Positions 6,301 to 11,072 of a DNA stretch of 11,072 bases are shown piece after piece (positions within the stretch are counted from its first letter, which is position 1; each line of letters begins with the position of its first letter). Source of the stretch: Bacillota bacterium (GTDB lineage Bacteria > Bacillota > Clostridia > UBA1381). Position numbers and translations under genes: made by a program. The DNA lies in NCBI GenBank assembly GCA_021203665.1, contig JAJQAT010000147.1, positions 1 through 11,072 of the forward strand, written 5' to 3'. Under the pieces are notes generated by a model. The model saw nothing but the letters and a program-made list of their open reading frames with translations. It made no database searches and had not been told where the DNA came from.

Positions 6301-6575
6301 TTCTCATTACCCCTTTTTTGTGATTCTTTTTCCTTGATTATCCGCCTTATTGTTTTCTCGGAATAATCGTACTTTTTCGCCAGCAGCTTTACATTGTAAC
6401 CGTTATGCTCCCTCGCTATCATCTCCCTCACAAGCTCAGGGTCCAAAAGTCTTATCGGGAAGCATACCTGTGTGCCTTTAAACATATGATACATCGCGAC
6501 AGCCGCGTCACAGCCGAGCTCCTCGGCGATTTCTCTGTATACCTTATGAAAAAGTTTCATATCATATTGAATCAT
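6297..6575 (-). CDS. Mor-family small transcriptional regulator
   Basis: This 92-residue protein resembles the Mor transcription-activator family, known from phage Mu middle-gene activation but common as chromosomal regulators in Clostridia. Residues 13-45 carry the family's first part (YREIAEELGCDAAVAMYHMF, then VCFPIRL at 37-43), and residues 58-82 form a helix-turn-helix (NVKLLAKKYDYSEKTIRRI at 61-79). GAAGGTGG lies 6 nt before the ATG. It is the first gene of an operon with the lipoprotein gene, so it may control that operon in response to an unknown signal. No phage genes are nearby, so it is not read as a prophage remnant. Confidence 0.8.
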   Translation of the reverse strand: MIQYDMKLFHKVYREIAEELGCDAAVAMYHMFKGTQVCFPIRLLDPELVREMIAREHNGYNVKLLAKKYDYSEKTIRRIIKEKESQKRGNEK

Positions 6576-6613
6576 TCAAACCACCTTCATCCGCGCCTAA
6601 GGGCAAACACAAG

Positions 6614-6628
6614 TACCGCGTTCCGGTA
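6614..6628. promoter_or_regulatory. Inverted repeat upstream of the Mor-type gene
   Basis: TACCG-CGTTC-CGGTA is a perfect 5-bp inverted repeat, 39 bp upstream of the Mor-type start codon. It could be an operator or a small leader hairpin. The remaining intergenic stretch to 6759 is AT-rich. It holds a TATAAT on the - strand (6668-6673) without a matching -35 box, and no gene is seen there. Confidence 0.3.
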
Positions 6629-6759
6629 AATGTCCTTTTAAAAGTCTCCCTGAAATATTATGGATTTATTATAATATATCCGCGCGGGGTTTTGTTGTTC
6701 CGGCGGCACAATATTGAAAATTTTTGGTTTGAATTTGGGGTATTGATTTATATATTATC

Positions 6760-6784
6760 AAAAAATCCGCTTTTGCGGATTTTT
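6760..6784 (-). terminator. Intrinsic terminator of the trans-sulfuration gene
   Basis: ATCCGC-TTTT-GCGGAT (6765-6780) is flanked by A's before and T's after, so the - strand transcript has a 6-bp stem extended by A-U pairs and then a U-tract. It lies 16 nt past the stop codon at 6800-6802. Confidence 0.82.
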
Positions 6785-6799
6785 GATTGTTTTGTTATT

Positions 6800-7990
6800 T
6801 TAAAGCAGTCCGACCGCTCTGAAGGCGTTGTCAAGGTCGGCTATAATATCCTCCGCGTCCTCCGTTCCCACACTCATGCGGAAGAAGCCGTTGTGAAATT
6901 CCTCCGGGAACAGATACTGACGCTCGTCGTCCTCGCCGAGGAACGCGATTAAGCTCGCGCCGTGTCCCAACGATACCGCCGAGGTTATAACCTTTAAGTG
7001 ACTTACAAATTCATTATGCTTATCGTGGTCGGCTTTGATGCCGAATGAAAGCATACCGCCGAATCCGCTCATCTGCTTCGCGGCAATATCGTGACCCTTA
7101 AAGCTCTTAAGTCCCGGGTACGCGACAAAGGTTACGCACGGCAAGCTTTCAAGATATTCAGCCACCTTTTGACCGTTTTCATTATGCTGCTTCATTCTCA
7201 GCGGCAGCGTGGACGAGCCGCGCATTATAAGCCACGCGTTAAAGGGACTTATTGTGCCGCCCAGGTTTACCATTGCCTGCGCCTTGATTTTGTCTATGAT
7301 TTCCTTGCTTGAAATCACCGCTCCGCCCATAGCGTCGCCGTGACCGTTTATATACTTTGTAAGGCTTTCGATAACTATATCCGCGCCCAATTCAAGCGGC
7401 TTTTGATTATACGGCGACGAGAAGGTGTTGTCAACCGAAAGAAGTACGCCGTGCTTATGCGCAATATCGGCAACAGCCTTGATGTCCGTGATTTTAAGAG
7501 TCGGATTGCCGGGGCTTTCTATGTGTATCAGCTTTGTGTTCGGTTTTACCGCTTTCTCCACGGCGTCCAAATCCGACGTGTCAAGAATTGTTGTTTCAAC
7601 CTCGAATTTATTGTTGAACAATTCGTTTAAAAGTCTGTAAACGGCTATGTATGTTACATCCGAAAAAATTACATGGTCGCCGCTCTTTAAAAGAGAGAAA
7701 AATGTTCCGGAAAGAGCCGCCACGCCGCTCGACAATACAACCGCCGATTCGCCGCCCTCCAAAAGCGCCATTCTTTCCTGCAAATACATCTGATTCGCGC
7801 CGCCGTTACGCGTGTAAATCGGCTTATCGTCGTCCGCGCTTGACCAGTTTACCTTTGACGGGTCATACGGCAGAACGTAGCTGTTCGCCATCGTTATGGG
7901 GCGCTCAATCGCTCCCGTTTCCGCGTCGGGCTTGTTTCCCGAATGTATACATTGTGTTGCAAATCCGTATTTTGATTCCTTGTTGCTCAT
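6800..7990 (-). CDS. PLP-dependent trans-sulfuration enzyme (cystathionine/methionine gamma-lyase-like)
   Basis: This 396-residue cytoplasmic enzyme of the Cys/Met-metabolism PLP family has the usual full length. The PLP lysine is K212 in SLTKYINGHGDAMGG (209-223). D187 in VDNTF (186-190) should bind the pyridine nitrogen, Y59 and R61 in YTRNGG contact the phosphate of the partner subunit, and SSGVAA (87-92) forms the phosphate loop. Family members make or break C-S bonds in cystathionine, homocysteine, cysteine or methionine. The segment TYIAVYRLL (113-121) differs from the YGGT form found in classical MetB/MetC, so the exact reaction cannot be assigned. AAGGAG (7998-8003) is 7 nt before the ATG. 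It has its own promoter at 8024-8052 and its own terminator, so it is monocistronic. Confidence 0.92.
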   Translation of the reverse strand: MSNKESKYGFATQCIHSGNKPDAETGAIERPITMANSYVLPYDPSKVNWSSADDDKPIYTRNGGANQMYLQERMALLEGGESAVVLSSGVAALSGTFFSLLKSGDHVIFSDVTYIAVYRLLNELFNNKFEVETTILDTSDLDAVEKAVKPNTKLIHIESPGNPTLKITDIKAVADIAHKHGVLLSVDNTFSSPYNQKPLELGADIVIESLTKYINGHGDAMGGAVISSKEIIDKIKAQAMVNLGGTISPFNAWLIMRGSSTLPLRMKQHNENGQKVAEYLESLPCVTFVAYPGLKSFKGHDIAAKQMSGFGGMLSFGIKADHDKHNEFVSHLKVITSAVSLGHGASLIAFLGEDDERQYLFPEEFHNGFFRMSVGTEDAEDIIADLDNAFRAVGLL

Positions 7991-8023
7991 TGAATTTCTC
8001 CTTATTTGATTTTTTCCTAAGAG

Positions 8024-8052
8024 ATTATATTACTTTCGGCATTGTTTGTCAA
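8024..8052 (-). promoter_or_regulatory. Consensus sigma-A promoter of the trans-sulfuration gene
   Basis: On the - strand a perfect TTGACA (8052-8047) and a perfect TATAAT (8029-8024) are 17 bp apart. The transcript should begin near 8017, giving about 27 nt of leader. That is too short for an S-box, T-box or similar riboswitch. Confidence 0.9.
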
Positions 8053-8098
8053 TATTTCAGGTATAAAAATTTCGACAGGATTGCAAGGCGGGCGGGCG

Positions 8099-8190
8099 TA
8101 GGTGTCCTCCGCGAGACGCACCGAGGAATCCCTCATCCGTCATTTGCTTCGCAAATGCCGCCTTCCCCCAAGGGAAGACTTGCGGCGGCA
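8099..8190. repeat. Palindromic intergenic repeat of the interspersed type
   Basis: This stretch between the two - strand genes is made of nested hairpins: CATTTGC-TTC-GCAAATG (8141-8157), CTTCCC-CCAA-GGGAAG (8162-8177), and TGCCGCC (8156-8162) with GGCGGCA (8184-8190). The text around 8120-8175 resembles, from memory, a dispersed repeat seen in many copies in clostridial genomes. Only one copy is in this window. On the - strand the outer hairpin follows the larB stop codon and ends in TTT, so it may also act as a weak terminator. Short ORFs through it are artefacts. Confidence 0.6.
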
Positions 8191-8197
8191 TTGTTTA

Positions 8198-8935
8198 TCA
8201 CATTTTATTTATCATGCTCGCCAAATATCCGGCGCCGAAGCCGTTATCTATATTCACGACGCTTACGCCGCTCGCGCAGGAATTCAGCATGGCTAAAAGC
8301 GCAGTAAGTCCCCCGAACGCGGCGCCGTAGCCTACGCTTGTCGGGACGGCAATAACGGGGCAGTCCGCCATTCCGCCTATAACGCTCGCAAGCGCGCCCT
8401 CCATTCCGGCAACGGCGATAATTACCCGCGCCGTCATAATATCCTCGCTGTACGCAAGCAAGCGGTGTATTCCCGCGACGCCGACATCGTAAAGCCTCGT
8501 CACACAGTTGCCGAACGCCTCCGCGGTCACCGCCGCCTCCTCGGCGACGGGTATATCGCTTGTGCCGCCCGTGGCGATAACTATTTTGCCCGTTTTGCTT
8601 TCGGGCATACCGCCGATTATTCCTATCCTTGCCTCAGCGCGGTAATCCAACGGAATTTCCGCGTTTACCGCCGCCGCCTTTTCCGCGTCAAGACGTGTTA
8701 TGAGTATCATTTTCTGACCGTGTTCCGTTAGCGACCTTGATATGCCGATTATCTGCTCCGCCGTTTTGCCTGCTCCGTATATTACCTCGGCGGCACCCTG
8801 CCTTAAAGCGCGGTGGCAGTCCGGCTTGGCGTAGCCCAAATCCTCAAACGGCTGCATTTTCAGCTTTAACTCGGCTTCCTCCGGCGTTATTTCACCGTTT
8901 GCCACCTTTTGTAAAAGCTCCTTTATATCGCTCAT
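8198..8935 (-). CDS. larB: LarB, nickel-pincer cofactor biosynthesis carboxylase/hydrolase
   Basis: LarB starts synthesis of the nickel-pincer nucleotide cofactor of lactate racemase. It carboxylates nicotinic acid adenine dinucleotide and cleaves it, giving pyridinium biscarboxylate mononucleotide and AMP. This 245-residue version has a helical N-terminus with ITPEEAE (16-22), then the PurE-like fold: EVIYGAGKT (50-58), ATGGTSD (121-127), DVGVAGIHR (150-158), VAGMEGALAS (175-184), VPTSVGYGA (197-205) and NIDNGFGAG (228-236). ATG 8935 is preferred to GTG 8944, because AAAGGG lies 11 nt before the ATG but only 2 nt before the GTG. LarC, LarE and LarA are not in the window. No convincing promoter is visible in the short gap to the tRNA terminator. 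Confidence 0.93.
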   Translation of the reverse strand: MSDIKELLQKVANGEITPEEAELKLKMQPFEDLGYAKPDCHRALRQGAAEVIYGAGKTAEQIIGISRSLTEHGQKMILITRLDAEKAAAVNAEIPLDYRAEARIGIIGGMPESKTGKIVIATGGTSDIPVAEEAAVTAEAFGNCVTRLYDVGVAGIHRLLAYSEDIMTARVIIAVAGMEGALASVIGGMADCPVIAVPTSVGYGAAFGGLTALLAMLNSCASGVSVVNIDNGFGAGYLASMINKM

Positions 8936-9011
8936 ATAATTCACGTCCCTTTCATTAATATTGCGGTTGTTTTATATTCAAGCTCCAAAAAACAAAAAAA
9001 TCAAAACAAGC

Positions 9012-9042
9012 AAAAACGGCTCAAACATAGTGTTTAAGCCGT
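9012..9042 (-). terminator. Intrinsic terminator of the tRNA operon
   Basis: ACGGCTCAAACA (9016-9027) and TGTTTAAGCCGT (9031-9042) form a 12-bp stem. Its single mismatch on the + strand becomes a G-U pair in the - strand RNA, followed by five U (9016-9012). It lies 7 nt after the tRNA-Lys gene, so the structure is oriented for the tRNA transcript. Confidence 0.9.
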
Positions 9043-9048
9043 CTTTGG

Positions 9049-9124
9049 TGGTGAGCCATCGGAGATTCGAACCCCGGACAACTTGATTAAAAGTCAAGTG
9101 CTCTGCCGACTGAGCTAATGGCCC
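9049..9124 (-). tRNA. tRNA-Lys (anticodon TTT)
   Basis: The gene has a 7-bp acceptor stem (GGGCCAT/ATGGCTC, one G-U), a D-arm TTAGCTCAGTCGG, an anticodon arm CTTGA-CTTTTAA-TCAAG and a T-loop GGTTCGAATC. Discriminator A and CCA are encoded. It is the last of five tRNAs in the operon, 6 nt after tRNA-Gln. Its U34 is normally 2-thiolated in bacteria. Confidence 0.97.
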
Positions 9125-9130
9125 GTATAA

Positions 9131-9206
9131 TGGCAGGGATAGCAGGACTCGAACCTACGCATGCCGGAATCAAAATCCGGTGCCTTACCGACTTGGCTAT
9201 ATCCCT
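9131..9206 (-). tRNA. tRNA-Gln (anticodon TTG)
   Basis: The gene has acceptor AGGGATA/TATCCCT, a D-arm TAGCCAAGTCGG, an anticodon arm CCGGA-TTTTGAT-TCCGG and a T-loop GGTTCGAGTCC. Discriminator G and CCA are encoded. It is fourth in the operon; 42 nt of unexplained spacer (9207-9248) separate it from tRNA-His. Confidence 0.97.
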
Positions 9207-9248
9207 GTATTTATCCCTATAATGCAGAGGGCATCTCCGCAAAAAAAA

Positions 9249-9326
9249 TGGGGTGGGTAGTGGGATTCGAACCCACGACATTCAGTGCCACAAACTGACG
9301 CTCTAACCAACTGAACTACACCCACC
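9249..9326 (-). tRNA. tRNA-His (anticodon GTG)
   Basis: The anticodon arm is TCAGT-TTGTGGC-ACTGA. The extra 5' G (9326) opposite discriminator C (9252) is the G-1:C73 pair that marks histidine tRNA. Acceptor GTGGGTG/TACCCAC, T-loop GGTTCGAATC, and CCA encoded. It is third in the operon and follows a 67-nt spacer after tRNA-Arg. Confidence 0.97.
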
Positions 9327-9393
9327 ATAAAAACTTGGCGGCAGCTATTTACCGTCCGCTAAGTATGTCCAAAAAACAATTAGAGAGTGCTTT

Positions 9394-9470
9394 TGGCGTG
9401 TCTGGAGGGATTCGAACCCCCGGCCCATTGCTTAGAAGGCAATTGCTCTATCCGACTGAGCTACAGACAC
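9394..9470 (-). tRNA. tRNA-Arg (anticodon TCT)
   Basis: The gene has acceptor GTGTCTG/CAGACAC, a D-arm TAGCTCAGTCGG, an anticodon arm ATTGC-CTTCTAA-GCAAT and a T-loop GGTTCGAATCC. Discriminator G and CCA are encoded. It reads AGA/AGG codons and is second in the operon, 6 nt after tRNA-Gly. Confidence 0.97.
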
Positions 9471-9476
9471 ATATAA

Positions 9477-9550
<74 letters not shown>

Positions 9551-9589
9551 GTATTAAGCCGTTCGGCTTTTCGCTGACCGACTTGCATT

Positions 9590-9618
9590 ATTATATCAGA
9601 GCCGACAACTTTTGTCAA
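9590..9618 (-). promoter_or_regulatory. Consensus sigma-A promoter of the tRNA operon
   Basis: On the - strand a perfect TTGACA (9618-9613) and a perfect TATAAT (9595-9590) are 17 bp apart. A/T runs upstream (about 9619-9660) could act as an UP element. This fits strong constitutive transcription of stable RNA. Confidence 0.92.
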
Positions 9619-9663
9619 GACTTTTTCAAAAATATTATTCGCTTTTTTTAACTTTTTATGTAC

Positions 9664-9683
9664 GGGACAGAATAATCTATCCC
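9664..9683 (-). terminator. Weak hairpin at the end of the cysteine desulfurase gene
   Basis: GGGACAGA-ATAA-TCTATCCC can pair over 8 bp (one G-U) and overlaps the stop codon at 9677-9679. No U-tract follows on the - strand, so intrinsic termination would be poor. Some desulfurase transcripts may continue into the tRNA promoter region. Confidence 0.3.
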
Positions 9684-10798
9684 TTTAAATTCTTACTCAC
9701 CCTATAAACATAATCGGTCATCCTCTCCGCGTCCGCTTTAGTGTTAAACACTCCGAACGACGCGCGCACAGCTCCTCCGGCCTCCGTGCCGAGTGCTCTG
9801 TGGGCAAGCGGGGCGCAGTGATAGCCGGCGCGCACGGCGGCTTTTCCGCGAAGTCTTTCAAATGTCTCCTCACTGCCGAGCGTGCCGACGTTAAAGGCGA
9901 CCGTCGCAACGGAATTATCACTGCCGTACACCGTGACATTATCCATATTCAGCAGGCTTTCCTTAAAAATATCGGCAAGCCGCTTTTCGTACTCCCCTAT
10001 ATATTTTGCGCCGTGCCTCAAAACATATTTAACTCCCGCACCCAATGCCGCTATAGCCGGCGTATTCATTGTGCCGCTGTGAAACTTATCGGGCATAATA
10101 TCCGGCTGAACGGCGCTTTCGGAATAGCTGCCGGTGCCGCCGACCGCAAGCGGCGCGACGCGCTCCGGATTTTTAATATACAGTCCGCCCGTTCCGAGAG
10201 GTCCCATAAGTCCCTTATGACCCGAAAACGCTATCATATCGGCGTTCATCCTCACCGCGTCAATCTCCAGGCAGCCCGCCGTCTGCGCCGCGTCTATCAG
10301 AAACGGTATGCCGCGCTTTTTTGCAATGCGCCCTATTTCATATACGGGCTGTATCGTTCCGCACACGTTCGACGCGTGCGTGCATACTATGAGCCGCGTA
10401 TCCTCCCTTACCGCCCTTTCGACATCGGCGGCGTGTACAAAGCCGTTTCTGTCGGCGGCGACAACCGTGTAATTACCCAATCTGTGCGCCGGACGCAGCA
10501 CGCTGTTATGCTCCATGGCGGTAACCACGATATGCCCGCCCTCTCCCGCCGTTCCGAAAATAGCCGTATTCAGCGCGTAGGTGGCGTTTTGGGTAAACGC
10601 AATATTCTGCGGCTCGGGAATATTAAAAAGCCGCGCTGTTAAATCCTGCGCGTCCACAATCGCGCGCGCCGCCTCCATACTCCTTTTATGCCCTCCGCGT
10701 CCCGCATTTCCCCCTCCGAAAACGGTGCTTTTTATCAGACGCGCATATACCGCAAACGGCTTTTTCACAGTCGTGGCGGCATTATCAAGATACAGCAT
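9677..10798 (-). CDS. Cysteine desulfurase family protein (EF2568-type, class V PLP)
   Basis: This 373-residue PLP enzyme removes sulfur (or selenium) from cysteine as an enzyme-bound persulfide. Visible are LDNAATT (4-10), H97 in MEHNS, D169 and Q172 in DAAQ, the PLP lysine K195 in SGHK, and the persulfide cysteine C328 in RAGYHCAPLAHRALGT. That last motif and the RASFGVFNT end (345-353) fit the subfamily typed by Enterococcus EF2568. ATG 10798 is chosen over a TTG at 10822 because GGGGAG lies 10 nt before the ATG, the TTG has no SD, and the DNAATT motif belongs at the very N-terminus. The gene overlaps the end of the DUF3343 gene by 14 nt, so the two are coupled. The sulfur acceptor is unknown. 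Confidence 0.93.
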   Translation of the reverse strand: MLYLDNAATTVKKPFAVYARLIKSTVFGGGNAGRGGHKRSMEAARAIVDAQDLTARLFNIPEPQNIAFTQNATYALNTAIFGTAGEGGHIVVTAMEHNSVLRPAHRLGNYTVVAADRNGFVHAADVERAVREDTRLIVCTHASNVCGTIQPVYEIGRIAKKRGIPFLIDAAQTAGCLEIDAVRMNADMIAFSGHKGLMGPLGTGGLYIKNPERVAPLAVGGTGSYSESAVQPDIMPDKFHSGTMNTPAIAALGAGVKYVLRHGAKYIGEYEKRLADIFKESLLNMDNVTVYGSDNSVATVAFNVGTLGSEETFERLRGKAAVRAGYHCAPLAHRALGTEAGGAVRASFGVFNTKADAERMTDYVYRVSKNLKG

Positions 10799-11039
10799 TA
10801 TACACACGCTCCCCGTTTTCAATTTTTTCTGTATAAATACCCTTTATGGGAAGTCTGTTGTCGCTCGCTATCGTTTTTATATCCTCCAAAGCGCGGTCGT
10901 CAAGCCTCACGGAATACGAGCATCCGCCCCCGCCCAGTGCCGCGGGCGTATGAACCACATACGCCGGAAATCCCACAATCCTTTCCGCCGCCTTTTTCAG
11001 CCGCGCGGCGGTTGTGGCGCTGCCAACCAATACATACAT
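10785..11039 (-). CDS. DUF3343 protein, putative sulfur/selenium carrier
   Basis: This 84-residue protein belongs to the DUF3343 family, small proteins found beside cysteine desulfurases and YedF-type selenium genes and suspected to carry S or Se. It begins MYVLVGSATT and has a glycine-rich motif GGGGCSYSV, with the sole cysteine at C40, a plausible thiol acceptor. ATG 11039 is chosen over GTG 11048 because AAAGGAG ends 8 nt before the ATG and would overlap the GTG. The stop overlaps the desulfurase start by 14 nt in another frame, so the two are translationally coupled. The promoter is probably at or beyond the window edge. The carrier role is inferred from family and context. Confidence 0.82.
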   Translation of the reverse strand: MYVLVGSATTAARLKKAAERIVGFPAYVVHTPAALGGGGCSYSVRLDDRALEDIKTIASDNRLPIKGIYTEKIENGERVYNAVS

Positions 11040-11072
11040 AAAATTCACTCCTTTCCTCTTATTATATAATAT

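Noticed and set aside
6668..6673. TATAAT on the - strand as -10 box for the Mor-lipoprotein operon
   Set aside because: No acceptable -35 box lies 16-18 bp upstream. The region is AT-rich, so a chance match is likely.
7651..8307. A 218-codon + strand open frame
   Set aside because: It crosses the antisense of the trans-sulfuration gene, a perfect - strand promoter and the palindromic repeat. Its product is basic and low in structure.
9087..9281. A 64-codon - strand reading frame through the tRNA genes
   Set aside because: It is translated tRNA sequence (His, Gln and Lys), a common artefact.
9800..10642. A 280-codon + strand open frame
   Set aside because: It lies wholly antisense to the cysteine desulfurase gene, which has all its catalytic motifs. 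The open frame reflects the GC-rich third positions of that gene.
11061..11066. TATAAT on the - strand as -10 box for the DUF3343 operon
   Set aside because: The implied transcript would begin within or next to the SD, and the -35 region lies outside the window, so it cannot be judged.

Overview
The window looks like chromosome from a low-to-moderate GC Firmicute of the class Clostridia, probably a gut-type anaerobe. The clues are strong Shine-Dalgarno sites before most genes, consensus sigma-A type promoters (TTGACA, 17 bp, TATAAT), all five tRNA genes encoding their own CCA end, and families common in Clostridia: a DUF3343 protein, an EF2568-type cysteine desulfurase, a YczE-type membrane protein, a Mor-type regulator and a TetM-like GTPase carrying a YacP/Rae1 nuclease domain. 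No phage, transposase or CRISPR sequence was seen. The genus cannot be fixed from this stretch.

Left part, + strand (82-3823): a consensus promoter drives an ArsR/SmtB-family metal sensor. A short intrinsic terminator, enclosed in a second 8-bp inverted repeat, separates it from an 854-residue protein that joins an EF-G/TetM-like translational GTPase to a C-terminal NYN/YacP (Rae1-like) endonuclease domain. A six-helix YczE/YitT-like membrane protein follows 13 nt later and probably shares the transcript. A strong hairpin then ends transcription from both sides.

Middle part (3822-6784): a membrane-anchored Ser/Thr kinase (- strand, TTG start) is divergent from a small XRE-type helix-turn-helix protein (+ strand). 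A two-gene operon on the - strand encodes a Mor-type regulator and an acidic lipoprotein, with overlapping stop and start codons. The kinase ectodomain and the lipoprotein contain similar beta-rich segments, so this part may be an envelope-sensing module.

Right part, all - strand (6760-11048): a PLP-dependent trans-sulfuration enzyme, a palindromic interspersed-type repeat, LarB of nickel-pincer cofactor synthesis, a five-gene tRNA operon (Gly-Arg-His-Gln-Lys) with promoter and terminator, then a DUF3343 protein and a cysteine desulfurase in one operon. Several of these genes touch sulfur chemistry, but nothing shows that they act together.

The main point of interest is the GTPase-nuclease fusion at 552-3116. 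Each half belongs to a family that works in or near the ribosomal A site, so one polypeptide may both enter a ribosome and cut its mRNA. The intergenic structure just upstream suggests its expression could depend on ribosome behaviour at the end of the arsR-like gene.
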